64,000 nucleotides of DNA from JABCYV01 sp963696025 (GTDB lineage Bacteria > Acidobacteriota > Terriglobia > Terriglobales > Acidobacteriaceae): positions 186,001 to 250,000 of the forward strand of contig CAVOII010000005.1 of NCBI GenBank assembly GCA_963696025.1. The letters are read 5' to 3'. Within the stretch, counting starts at the first letter, position 1, and every line of letters begins with the position of its first letter. Of the stretch, positions 8,650 to 17,197 are shown piece after piece. The notes below the pieces were generated by a model that saw only the letters and a program-made list of their open reading frames with translations, was not told the DNA's origin and ran no database searches. The translations under genes were made by a program, and so were the position numbers.

Positions 8650-8788
8650 AGAACTCCTGAGTGATATCTCCCCCCTGTCTAGGGGCTGCACTGGATGGTG
8701 GAGCACCAAAGATACACCTACAGTTTCGCCGGAAAAGAGAGGCTCCTGTTGCTCGCATGGGGCACTGAAAGAATGGAGAAAAAAAGGA

Positions 8789-9589
8789 ATGAAGAGAAAC
8801 CAAATGAAATCAACAACAAGTTCGGCGGTGAGGAAATACTTAGCGGCTCTCAGTGCCATGGTGCTTCTAGCAAGCATGAGCTGGGCGGCCGACGACAAAG
8901 ACAAAGACAGATCCGACATTGACAAACGGCTGGAAGCCGCTGGCAACGTACTCAGCGAAATCATGGGAACTCCCGACAAAGCAATCCCTGACAAGGTAAT
9001 GAGGGATTCAAAGTGCATCGCAGTCGTACCTTCGATGATTAAGATTGCGGTTGGAATCGGAGGCAGCCACGGGAAGGGCGTTGCCACGTGCAGAACGGAG
9101 AGGGGCTGGAGTGCCCCGGCTCCGATCACCATTACCGGCGGCAGCTGGGGTTTACAACTTGGCGGCCAGGCAGTTGATCTAGTTATGGTGGTCACTAACG
9201 ATAAAGGAATGCAGCACCTGCTTTCCAGTAAGTTCAAACTGGGAGCAGATGCTTCTGCGGCCGCGGGGCCAGTTGGCCGCGATGCCGCTGCTGACACGGA
9301 CTGGAAGATGAAGGCAGAAGTATTGACCTACTCTCGCGCCCGTGGCGTGTTCGCCGGAATCGATCTGAACGGGTCGGCCATCACCCAGGACAAGGATGAA
9401 ACTCGAATCTTGTACGGGAAAATGGTCGACTTTGCCGACATCCTTAACGGTAAGGTTCCGCCGCCGGCTGAGAGTGCTCCCTTTTTGGCTGCAGTCCGGA
9501 AATATTCTAGTCAGGCAAGAGAGCAGGGCGGCATGACCGAGCCGGCGCCTGCTATCGAGAATAACTCGACCGTCTCCAAGAGTAGATAG
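8789..9589 (+). CDS. SYLF/YSC84 domain lipid-binding protein
   Basis: A 266-residue exported protein. The N-terminus is basic, then hydrophobic (LAALSAMVLLASMSWA), then a charged DDKDKDR stretch: a signal peptide with likely cleavage after WAA. The SYLF domain follows from about residue 45: DKAIPDKVMRDSKCIAVVPS, VGIGGSHGKGVATCR, WSAPAPITITGGSWGLQLGG, LVMVVTNDKGMQHLL and TYSRARGVFAGIDLNGSAI are all hallmark phrases. Eukaryotic relatives bind phosphoinositides and actin; bacterial members are periplasmic or surface proteins often induced by stress, role unproven. An alternative start at 8807 is possible. It sits between an ECF sigma gene and DUF3309, suggesting an envelope-stress set. Confidence 0.9.
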   Translation: MKRNQMKSTTSSAVRKYLAALSAMVLLASMSWAADDKDKDRSDIDKRLEAAGNVLSEIMGTPDKAIPDKVMRDSKCIAVVPSMIKIAVGIGGSHGKGVATCRTERGWSAPAPITITGGSWGLQLGGQAVDLVMVVTNDKGMQHLLSSKFKLGADASAAAGPVGRDAAADTDWKMKAEVLTYSRARGVFAGIDLNGSAITQDKDETRILYGKMVDFADILNGKVPPPAESAPFLAAVRKYSSQAREQGGMTEPAPAIENNSTVSKSR

Positions 9590-9634
9590 GAGTCGAGCAA
9601 CCGAAATCACCGGCATCAAGGGAGGATTTAGTTC

Positions 9635-9787
9635 ATGTCGACGATCTTGCTCATCATTCTCGTTTTGTTGCTCATCGGTGCACTGCCGACATGGCCGTAC
9701 AGTTCCGGTTGGGGATATTACCCTAGTGGAGGACTGGGCTTGGTGCTCGTAATTGTGCTCGTCCTCGTACTGATAGGACGGATATAG
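9635..9787 (+). CDS. DUF3309 small membrane protein
   Basis: A 50-residue protein: an N-terminal hydrophobic helix (TILLIILVLLLIGALPTWPY), the segment SSGWGYYPSGGLG, and a second hydrophobic helix ending LVLIGRI. The ALPTWPYSxxWGYYPSGG phrase is diagnostic of DUF3309. GGGAGGA lies 8-9 bases before the ATG. These tiny proteins frequently sit beside SYLF, DUF1328 or general-stress genes. Function unknown. It ends the sigma-SYLF-DUF3309 set and is followed 34 bases later by a terminator hairpin. Confidence 0.88.
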   Translation: MSTILLIILVLLLIGALPTWPYSSGWGYYPSGGLGLVLVIVLVLVLIGRI

Positions 9788-9820
9788 AAATAAACGAACG
9801 CGTTAGAGCAGCGAGATTTT

Positions 9821-9861
9821 GGTGAAGGCCAGGTCGAAGAGCCAGACCTTAAGCCTTCACC
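9821..9861 (+). terminator. intrinsic terminator after the DUF3309 gene
   Basis: GGTGAAGGC at 9821-9829 pairs with GCCTTCACC at 9853-9861. A nested GGTC/GACC stem is inside the loop. A long T-rich run (CATTGTTCTTTTCTTTTTTC) follows. It closes the SYLF-DUF3309 transcription unit. The stretch from here to 10139 has no gene. Confidence 0.75.
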
Positions 9862-10139
9862 CGTTTCATTGTTCTTTTCTTTTTTCTTTCGTCGTTGTTT
9901 CTTGTCTCTTCCTGTCTCACATTCCGAATAAACGCTAAGTCATTCATTTTCAAGGGCAACGCTGCGCGGTTACTGTTGTCGCCGAAAAAATTACACGGGC
10001 GGACTCCACACTAACCCACTCAAGCACCAAGGAATCAGTGGCTTCCAGCCGGGCTGGTTTGGCACACTTGTTGCTGGATCACACATGCTACATTTCCGAG
10101 CAGCGAAGACTGGGCTCAACCTTTAGGCTGGAGGCGGCC

Positions 10140-10793
10140 GTGAACAACTTCCGGATTCTCATAGCCGATGATCATGAAGTAGTAAGGCGCGGGATCCGCG
10201 CCCTGGTGGAAAGCCACACAGGATGGGAAGTCGCGGGAGAGGCTCAGGACGGCCGCGAGGCGGTTGAACTTGCCGAACAACTGAAGCCCGATCTCGTTTT
10301 GCTTGATATTGGAATGCCCAACCTTAACGGATTGGATGCGGCACGGCAAATTCTGGCAAACGATTCGTATGCGCGCATCCTCATTTTAACCATGCACCAC
10401 TCTCACCAAGTAGTCAGGGAAATACTGGCCGCCGGAGCGCGCGGTTTCCTGCTGAAGTCGGACGCGGGACGCGACTTGGTGACAGCCGTCGAAGCGGTTC
10501 AACGCAACCAGACTTTCTTTACTTCTCAGGTCGCCCAGATGGTACTCGAAGGGTATCTCAGTCGGGATGAGGAGAAAGACAAATTTACGCGCGATTGCCT
10601 CACTCCGCGTGAGCGGGAAGTAGTACAGCTCGTCGCCGAAGGAAAAACAAGTAAGGAAGTAGCCGTGACTCTGAATCTCAGCGTGAAGACCGCCGAGACC
10701 CATCGAACCAACGTTATGCGAAAACTGGATCTACATTCGGTCGCTGACTTGACCCTGTACGCTGTAAGAAATGGCATTGTGCAAGTTTTCTGA
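10140..10793 (+). CDS. NarL/FixJ family response regulator
   Basis: Receiver plus LuxR-type DNA-binding domain. The GTG at 10140 puts the receiver sequence (FRILIADDHEVVRRGIRALV) directly at the N-terminus and has GGAGG upstream; an ATG at 10038 would add 34 unrelated residues. The phosphoacceptor Asp is in LVLLDIGMPNLNG near residue 54, the Thr in ILTMHH near residue 83, and the Lys in GFLLKSDAG near residue 104. The HTH reads TPREREVVQLVAEGKTSKEV, then KTAETHRTNVMRKLDLHSVADL, at about residues 155-205. It converges with a CHASE3-type HisKA_3 kinase about 480 bases away, the natural partner class. A truncated paralogue lies at 12736-12945. Confidence 0.93.
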   Translation: MNNFRILIADDHEVVRRGIRALVESHTGWEVAGEAQDGREAVELAEQLKPDLVLLDIGMPNLNGLDAARQILANDSYARILILTMHHSHQVVREILAAGARGFLLKSDAGRDLVTAVEAVQRNQTFFTSQVAQMVLEGYLSRDEEKDKFTRDCLTPREREVVQLVAEGKTSKEVAVTLNLSVKTAETHRTNVMRKLDLHSVADLTLYAVRNGIVQVF

Positions 10794-11276
10794 AACGAGG
10801 TGAGGAGGGGCCCCACCGTCCGTCATCCCGCTGGCATATCGATTATCAACCGTTGTCGCAAGCTCTTTCTCAATCTATGGTTTCTGCCTGATGTTCAAAA
10901 CATCTGGCGTCTGCATGGACTGTTGCGAGATTAAGTTTCAGGGCCTGCGCCCTTGTTTTGGGCGGCTGCCGGCTACTCAGATGGACGAAAATACGTAGTG
11001 AGGGACTACAATGAGTTCGAATCGAGCAGATCAGGTAACTTGAAGCGTTTGCAATCAACCTTTTCAATTCTGATCGCGAACTTCATGAGCATAGCCGGAC
11101 CGCGCACTCGCCGGACCAGCAGGTACAGTATTCGTCCTCTGACCGATCCCAAGGCCGACAGGTACGGGGGAGCCAAAGCGCGAAGGCGTGGCCTAGCGGT
11201 CACCGCGGAGGCGTGAAAAAAGAAGAACGGACGCTCAACTTCGTCTTGCTCGAATTCCTGCCGCCAAAAGGCTGAG
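10794..11276. other. gene-free region between convergent regulator and kinase genes
   Basis: About 480 bases with no credible gene on either strand. Short open frames have neither ribosome sites nor family-like composition. No strong terminator hairpin with a T run was found for either flanking gene. Confidence 0.4.
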
Positions 11277-12617
11277 TCAGTCAGCGGCCGAAACGTCTTC
11301 CGATCTTACTTCCGACAGCGGCATGACCGCGGTGATCAGCGTACCTGCCTCACTCGATTCGATATCAAGCCGGCCCCCGATGTCGCGAATGCGCTCTTGC
11401 ATTCCGGCGAGGCCCACACCAGATTTTGTTCCCTTGGTTCGAAAACCCTCTAGCAACTCGTCCGGGATACCCTTTCCGTAGTCCCTGACGTTGAGAACGA
11501 CCCTGCCTGGGAAGATCTTCACCTCAATCTCAGCTTCCGGGCTCTTTGAATGGCGGTGAATATTGGTCAAACTCTCTTGCAGGACCCGAAAGAGCCCAAG
11601 CTCTATAGGTTTGGGCAGACGGCCCATATCGTCCGGAATTTCCAGCCGGACGTCGACGCCGCTGCGTTGCCCGAAGCCCTGCACATACCACTGCGCCGCG
11701 GACGCAAACCCAGCTTCATCCAGAAGCGGAGGGTGTAACAAATGCGAAATCGTCCGGGTTTCAGCTATAGACTGATTCAGCAGGTGAATTGCTCCGGTCA
11801 GCAGTTCATCGGTAGGCCGGGTACTTGCCAGCATGTCCAGGTTCATCTTCACGCCCACCAGATACTGCCCAAGACTGTCATGAAGTTCACGGGAGAACTT
11901 CCGCCGTTCCTCGTCTTGCAATCGCAACAAACGCACGGTAAGGCGGCGCAATGATTCTTCGCGGTCACGTGCCGTTCGTTCTGCCTGTTCACGCGCCCTG
12001 AGTTCGGCGGAAAGGAACCGGTAGTTAATGGCGAAAAGCACCACCGCGAGCACAAACGTCGCTGTCAATATTGTCACGGCCAGGACAAACAGCAGGTCGG
12101 AAACCTTTACTCGCGTCGCTAACAAGCGCTGTTCCTCATCGCGCATCTGCTGCATGATGGAAGTGATTTCTGATGCAACTGGAAGGCCCTTACGGGTTAA
12201 TTCGTCCTGTCCCGATTCATCCTGTGGAGAAGTTTTCTTGAGCTGATTTGCCCGCCGAGCCAGATCCAGGCTCTCACTTATGGCGTCCCCAAGCCGAGTG
12301 ACAAGTTCCTGCTGTCGCGGGTTGTCCTTGGTCAATTCTCTCAGATACTGTAATTTTTCGGGAACTTCAGCCTCAGCAGCTTCGAAATCCTCGGCGCGCG
12401 ACTCACTTCCCGTCGCCCTATAAGCTTGTCGCGCCCGTCCGGCTCGCGCCCACGTCGAGTCTACGTCGCCTAAGGCGGCTCTAACCTGGTGCGTGTGAAT
12501 GACCCATTTCTCGCTTTCGAGCAACCGAACAATTGTCATGTACGCAGCGAGCCCGCTGAGCATAAGCAGGATCACGGCCGATGCAAAGGCCAGTTGCGCT
12601 TTCTGATGAGGAGACAT
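11277..12617 (-). CDS. CHASE3-type sensor histidine kinase (HisKA_3)
   Basis: A 446-residue membrane kinase. TM1 is near residues 8-30 (LAFASAVILLMLSGLAAYM) and TM2 near 170-192 (LLFVLAVTILTATFVLAVVL). Between them lies a helical sensor region with CHASE3 features (ESEKWVIHTHQVRAALGDVD). The dimerisation/phosphoacceptor box is ERRKFSRELHDSLGQYLVG, with the His near residue 244. The ATPase lid follows: LFRVLQESLTNIHRHSKS (N box), VRDYGKGIP and GVGLAGMQERI. This is the NarX/DegS class that pairs with NarL-type regulators such as the convergent gene at 10140-10793. The ligand is unknown; CHASE3 domains sense diverse extracellular cues. Confidence 0.92.
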   Translation of the reverse strand: MSPHQKAQLAFASAVILLMLSGLAAYMTIVRLLESEKWVIHTHQVRAALGDVDSTWARAGRARQAYRATGSESRAEDFEAAEAEVPEKLQYLRELTKDNPRQQELVTRLGDAISESLDLARRANQLKKTSPQDESGQDELTRKGLPVASEITSIMQQMRDEEQRLLATRVKVSDLLFVLAVTILTATFVLAVVLFAINYRFLSAELRAREQAERTARDREESLRRLTVRLLRLQDEERRKFSRELHDSLGQYLVGVKMNLDMLASTRPTDELLTGAIHLLNQSIAETRTISHLLHPPLLDEAGFASAAQWYVQGFGQRSGVDVRLEIPDDMGRLPKPIELGLFRVLQESLTNIHRHSKSPEAEIEVKIFPGRVVLNVRDYGKGIPDELLEGFRTKGTKSGVGLAGMQERIRDIGGRLDIESSEAGTLITAVMPLSEVRSEDVSAAD

Positions 12618-12735
12618 TATTCGTATTCACAAGATGCAACACCATAGTACATAAAATGCACGCCTCCGGAAGAATTCTGTCGAAGAAGACCGCGGACGGC
12701 TGCCAGCGCCACTCAACTAACGCAATCCCGCGGCG

Positions 12736-12945
12736 TGGATCGTCTCCCGAAGAAACCTGTTTCTCACGCAGCACGATTCTCCCCGGATGATGCGCGAGGC
12801 GATCGCGGCAGGCGGTCGTGGTTATGTGGTCAAGTCTAGCGCTGCACGCGATTTGCTTCCGGCGGTAGAAGCGCTAAGCCGACACGAATCCTTTACTGGA
12901 GGGCATCGGCGCCCCCGTGCTGATCGCCGTCCACCTGTAGGCTGA
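12736..12945 (+). pseudogene. fragment of a NarL-type response regulator
   Basis: One frame reads NLFLTQHDSPRMMREAIAAG, then GRGYVVKSSAARDLLPAVEA, then LSRHESF, ending at TGA 12943-12945. This is the beta4-alpha4-beta5 part of a receiver domain, aligning to ILILTMHHSHQVVREILAAG and GFLLKSDAGRDLV of the intact regulator at 10140-10793. The N-terminal half of the receiver and the whole HTH are missing, and the upstream frame is not coding-like. It lies just upstream of the kinase gene, on the opposite strand, and probably marks an old second regulator of this locus. Confidence 0.7.
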
Positions 12946-12979
12946 GTAGCTCAGGTCGGGCATATACTCCCCGATCCTT

Positions 12980-14590
12980 CTAACGCAAACCGTAAACCTC
13001 GAGCCTGTTCACAGTCCCTACATAAACCTTACCGTTTGCGATGGTGGGGACAGCGAACTTCACCGCTGCTCCCGCGCCATTCCCCCTGCCCTGCGTAGAG
13101 TTGAATAGTTCTGTAGCCAGATTGGTCGCGTCATAGGCGTGAAGAACCGCATATAGGTTCGCATTAATCGGTCGTGCCTCAATGGCCCAGAGGATCGCAT
13201 TCGAGTTGCCATTAGCCGAAATGGACGGTGTGGGTCCCGGAAAATTAAAGAAGGTCGAAGTCTGGGAACTCGGTGACGCGATAAACTTTCCCGTGCTCAC
13301 ATCAAACGAAAAGGCCTTCAAGTTATCCAATTGGCCGCCAACATAGAGGGTATTGTTCCACCAGGCCGGCGAACTCCACGTGCCTCCATTGGAGCCGGGA
13401 ATGCTTTGCACGGCGGCATTATTGCTGTTGGGATTGTACTTCCCCATAGCATCGCGATTGATCAAATAGAGCGTACCGTCTTTACCGGACTGTGCCAGCA
13501 AGTGCAGGTGTGGCGCACCCACCGTTTGGTCGGGGAGAAGCACCGGGCCCCCCGAGCCCTGATCGATATCGCCACCATCGAGGGTCGACTGGTTGTCAGG
13601 AGTGAAATAATCGGCGACCGTGAACGAGCCCCCGCTCGGGGGACTGAGCTTTATGATGCTATCGCCATAATCGGATCCATTGCCGCCCTTCGGGCCGACG
13701 TCAAACGCACCGTTGCCAGTCGCAAAAAAGGTGTTGAAGTTCACATCACCGGCAAGTCCGCCGCCGCTCTGCCAAATTCCTCCGTATCCTGCGTTGGGAG
13801 TTGCGTTCCACACCCCTACCTGCGCCAACGTGCCGGCGTCATAGGCCATAATCCAGCCGTAATAAACTGGGATGTCGCAGTGCGACGCCCAGCCGATCAG
13901 AACTCGACCATTCTGCAGCAGAAGTCCTGGCCGCTGCGCTTCCATGCGAGGATCGAAGGTAACTGTCGTACCGCCGTCTCCGCTCCCTTTAACTTGAGCC
14001 TTGATCTCCTGCGGACCGCCGAATTTTTCCACCCCCGTGGTCACATCCAGAGCGTGCAAGCGTTGCACGAACTGCCCTTTCTCTTTGGTTTTGGCCAGGA
14101 CGTAAATCGTACTTGTGGTGGTATCGATTACTGGCGTGCTGGTGATGCCGATGAATGGGACCAGGTCAGTGCACCCGATTTCAGTGCTGGAAACTGCAGT
14201 GATGCCTTTTGTAGGATTCGTGAAATTCGCCACCCATAATGGGCTCGCGTTGGCGCCGGAATTGCTGTCGGCGTCGAAGGCATACACAATATCGCGTTCA
14301 GTGGCTACAAACACGACGTTGTGAACACCTTTGCCTGGAATGTTGACATTCGCCAAGTACAAAGGTTGCGCGTAAATGTAGCCCGCAACTGGATAGTAAA
14401 AAAGTTTCCCAAAAGAATTCTTGTTCACATTAGCCGGCGTGAGAATAGTTTCCTGCAGGTTTTGACCGGTTCGGCTGTTGTCGTTGTGATAGGTGATAAC
14501 GTTCACCTGACCCAGCAAAGCACTCGACAACAAGCCCAGAGTGAACAGCAGGGATGCAGTAGCCGATTTAAAGACGTCTTTCATATTCAT
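12980..14590 (-). CDS. secreted PQQ-type beta-propeller protein
   Basis: A 536-residue exported protein with a signal peptide (LLFTLGLLSSALLG). The mature start QVNVITYHNDNSRTGQNLQE is typical of acidobacterial propeller proteins. It contains repeated blade-like units, for example NVVFVATERDIVYAFDADS, TSTIYVLAKTKE, GTLYLINRDAMGKYN and KVYVGTVNRLEVYG. These resemble PQQ enzyme repeats; no dehydrogenase active-site motif or cytochrome motif (CxxCH) is present, so enzymatic activity should not be assumed. Probably periplasmic or cell-surface. It ends near the response-regulator remnant. A second secreted protein with HAF repeats lies upstream on the same strand. Confidence 0.82.
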   Translation of the reverse strand: MNMKDVFKSATASLLFTLGLLSSALLGQVNVITYHNDNSRTGQNLQETILTPANVNKNSFGKLFYYPVAGYIYAQPLYLANVNIPGKGVHNVVFVATERDIVYAFDADSNSGANASPLWVANFTNPTKGITAVSSTEIGCTDLVPFIGITSTPVIDTTTSTIYVLAKTKEKGQFVQRLHALDVTTGVEKFGGPQEIKAQVKGSGDGGTTVTFDPRMEAQRPGLLLQNGRVLIGWASHCDIPVYYGWIMAYDAGTLAQVGVWNATPNAGYGGIWQSGGGLAGDVNFNTFFATGNGAFDVGPKGGNGSDYGDSIIKLSPPSGGSFTVADYFTPDNQSTLDGGDIDQGSGGPVLLPDQTVGAPHLHLLAQSGKDGTLYLINRDAMGKYNPNSNNAAVQSIPGSNGGTWSSPAWWNNTLYVGGQLDNLKAFSFDVSTGKFIASPSSQTSTFFNFPGPTPSISANGNSNAILWAIEARPINANLYAVLHAYDATNLATELFNSTQGRGNGAGAAVKFAVPTIANGKVYVGTVNRLEVYGLR

Positions 14591-14710
14591 TGAGAGTCCT
14601 CAAAATTGTGAACGCTTATATTACGAATCGCATCGCAAAACAAATTAAAAGCTTGTGAAATCATTTTTCCCAAATTCGGTTCCTGCGCCGTGCTTGCACT
14701 CCACCATGTC

Positions 14711-15679
14711 TTATTCCGGAATCAGCAGAAAACCCGCATCCTCGTCCTTCCCATGATCACCGTAGCCGACGATTTCCCCTCGGTTGTTAATACTGGTTGC
14801 CATTTCCAGCTTCCAGCCGGGATCGGCGATTAGAGTATTCAGATCGCGGAACCCAATAGTTTTTCCCCAAAGAAAGGCCCGGAAGGCGTCGGAGAAAGGG
14901 CCAAAAGCTCCGACGACGATGTCGCAGTTGTTGATGGCTTTGGCATGGCTGGGATATTTCGCGGAGAGTTCCAACGACACAAGCTTTCCATCCGCATAAA
15001 GCAAGGCATGCGGGAATGACTCAATGACTACGTGGCCAGCATCGTTGATCGCAACCGACGCAGTGCCCTCGCCGCTAGCTTTGATCGGATGCATCCCCGT
15101 GGCTTTGTCCCAAAGAAAAGGTTGATAACTTCCGGTTCGGTCGTAAACATCGCCGATGACCTTGCCCCGATTGTTAATCCCGGTCGCGGTGCCTCCACAA
15201 CAGGCGGCCAGATCGACCGCGCTCTGCTTTCTCCAGAGAACTGGCCCACTCCTACCCGTAGCGGCAAGCACAGATTCGCCTACGATCTCGCCAACGTCGT
15301 TAATCGCCAACGGCTTCGATTGGCCGCCCGGCAGCAAACTAAGTTGGCCCTTGCGATACCTAAAAGCCTGGCGTTTGCTCGAGTCCGCATTCGTGGCAAC
15401 CCCAACCAAATCGCCCGCCCGATTGACGCTGATACCCTCAGCTTTCGAGAAGCCGGTGGGAAGTGCCACCTCCTCTAGCCCCGCGCTTTCGCTCCACAAC
15501 GCAGCCCGTCTTCGTGACGTTGTACCCGCGATCTGCCCGCTGTCACTGATGTGTGAGGGCGAGAATGGCAAAGCCATAACTTTGTAGTGTTCCGCGACAC
15601 AATTGTGAGCGTTCGCTTGGCCCAAGGCGAAGGCGCCATTCAAGACCATCGTCACCAGGCAAAACACGGTCCAATTCAT
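14711..15679 (-). CDS. secreted HAF-repeat protein
   Basis: Starts at an internal ATG (15679) giving a signal peptide (MNWTVFCLVTMVLNGAFALG). Upstream in-frame residues are Cys/Arg rich and unlikely. The mature 300 residues contain repeats of the HAF type: a phrase like INxxGxIVGxxxx followed about 20 residues later by AFLWxxx. Examples are ISDSGQIAGTTSRRRAALWS, INDVGEIVGESVL, INNRGKVIGDVYDRTGSYQP followed by FLWDKATG, INDAGHVV, and INNRGEIVGYGDHG. These repeats form a beta-propeller-like fold in extracellular proteins. Function unknown. It is followed by the PQQ-type propeller gene about 120 bases downstream on the same strand. Confidence 0.85.
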   Translation of the reverse strand: MNWTVFCLVTMVLNGAFALGQANAHNCVAEHYKVMALPFSPSHISDSGQIAGTTSRRRAALWSESAGLEEVALPTGFSKAEGISVNRAGDLVGVATNADSSKRQAFRYRKGQLSLLPGGQSKPLAINDVGEIVGESVLAATGRSGPVLWRKQSAVDLAACCGGTATGINNRGKVIGDVYDRTGSYQPFLWDKATGMHPIKASGEGTASVAINDAGHVVIESFPHALLYADGKLVSLELSAKYPSHAKAINNCDIVVGAFGPFSDAFRAFLWGKTIGFRDLNTLIADPGWKLEMATSINNRGEIVGYGDHGKDEDAGFLLIPE

Positions 15680-15919
15680 TCGCAGTCCACAAAACTGGGC
15701 AGGGCAGCGATCGCATTGCAACTGAGGGGGATAAGTGGGGAGGACGCGTCCGGGCCGATCTGTTCACGCCTGTCGAACAAAGCCCGGATGCGGTTCTCTT
15801 TGTACCATCAGAAAGAGCTCAAAGGCAATCGAATTCGTGCTCAAAGTCCTTGCTGGACGCGGCATTGGTGCAACTTGTTGCACTCTGCTGAAAAATTGTA
15901 CCCTTGACGTGCGATTATG

Positions 15920-17197
15920 TTACTGGACCACAGACACGGCTGAAGGGTCGGTTAGTGTGGGATTGCGGGTTGGAACCTCGACATGCGGCATGGATTCAGC
16001 AGGCCGCGGAAGCGGACCCAAAGGACAATTAGGAGACAGCCGGGCCAGTTTCGATCGCATGATCTCCTGCGAATACTTGGCCATATAGTGCACTACGGTC
16101 TCAACCCGAATCTTTATGCTACCAGCGGGCTTGGTGGAATCGAGATCCCCAAACTTGAAGAAGAGAGTCCGCGAGGCCTCGACAATCCTCTGCGTGGGCG
16201 TGTAGGTGGGTTGATCCATTCCGCACTCGTAGCTGGAAAGCCGGATTACGCAGGTAATCCAGGGGCAGCGTGTCGCGAACTTGGCGCCCCACATGATCTC
16301 ATTCGTGTTGCTGCTGTAAGAGGACGTCCAGACGTCAGAAATATCAAACGGACTCTTGATGCGGCCGCCCTTCAGATCCTCCTCGAAGAGCCAGTTCATC
16401 AAGTCATCTTCCCCGGGAAGATACTGCAACCACAAAATCGGGAAACCGTGGGCCTGTAGTTCAGCCTCGATCTCGTGACCAATTCCGGTGTCCATGTGAT
16501 AGGGCCGGGCCAGCACGAGAATGCATGGCTTCTGATTCTGCGCGCACCAATTCAGAATATCGCGGCTCTGTTGCCGGGCCCTGGCCGTGAAATTGTCGAG
16601 CGCCTCAAATCCCGCCTGGACAGCTAGTTTCGTCTCTTCCAAGTCCAGATCGAACACATCTTTCAGCGAGTTATGCACTTGATCGAGGACCATATGGCGG
16701 TCGCCGAGACTTACAAACGGCGACGCATAGACGATTCCGTTTTCCGCGAAAATGTCGCGCTCCTTCATGAAACCAGCTTTGATACTCTCGGGGCCCGCCA
16801 TCACCCGCGTGCAGGTTATGGTATCCACCACGTGCCCGTGCAGAAGAGAAGGTAGAGTGTGAATCATCGGGCTGAACAGAACGTTGATTTTCTTTTTCTG
16901 TCCGAAGATCAATTCACCATAGTGACCACTGATGCATTTCACCGGGTAGCAGCAATCCACCGTCCCACGACCCTTGCCAAATTCGCGGCCCTGCTCTTCA
17001 GAAGTATCGGAACTGAAGATGATGTTTTCCGAGGACACTCCAAGCGCCTTCAGGAAACCCACCCAGAATTGGGCGGTCGTCCAGATGTTCAGCACTTTCG
17101 GAATTCCGACGCGCAACTGGGAACGGTCTTTGACCTTAACCGGAGACGCGACGGAATGCTTCTTTGCGAACCATGTCGGCAACGTTAGGAAACGCAT
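15920..17197 (-). CDS. acyl-CoA dehydratase activase-related protein (DUF2229)
   Basis: Third gene of a minus-strand operon. The 425 residues match the DUF2229 module found with 2-hydroxyacyl-CoA dehydratase activators: LRVGIPKVLNIWTTAQFWVG near the N-terminus, FGKGRGTVDCCYPVKCISGH with clustered Cys near residue 80, LARPYHMDTGIGHEIEAEL near residue 233, and a C-terminal Cys in SSYECGMDQPTY. The ATG at 17197 overlaps the end of the upstream activase gene by 62 bases. No better in-frame start was seen, so the overlap may be real translational coupling. In several Firmicutes this module is fused to the activase and dehydratase-like modules in one giant protein; here they are separate genes. Substrate unknown. 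Confidence 0.82.
   Translation of the reverse strand: MRFLTLPTWFAKKHSVASPVKVKDRSQLRVGIPKVLNIWTTAQFWVGFLKALGVSSENIIFSSDTSEEQGREFGKGRGTVDCCYPVKCISGHYGELIFGQKKKINVLFSPMIHTLPSLLHGHVVDTITCTRVMAGPESIKAGFMKERDIFAENGIVYASPFVSLGDRHMVLDQVHNSLKDVFDLDLEETKLAVQAGFEALDNFTARARQQSRDILNWCAQNQKPCILVLARPYHMDTGIGHEIEAELQAHGFPILWLQYLPGEDDLMNWLFEEDLKGGRIKSPFDISDVWTSSYSSNTNEIMWGAKFATRCPWITCVIRLSSYECGMDQPTYTPTQRIVEASRTLFFKFGDLDSTKPAGSIKIRVETVVHYMAKYSQEIMRSKLARLSPNCPLGPLPRPAESMPHVEVPTRNPTLTDPSAVSVVQ

Noticed and set aside
10953..11216. 87-codon plus-strand open frame between regulator and kinase
   Set aside because: No ribosome site, basic low-information composition, no family resemblance.
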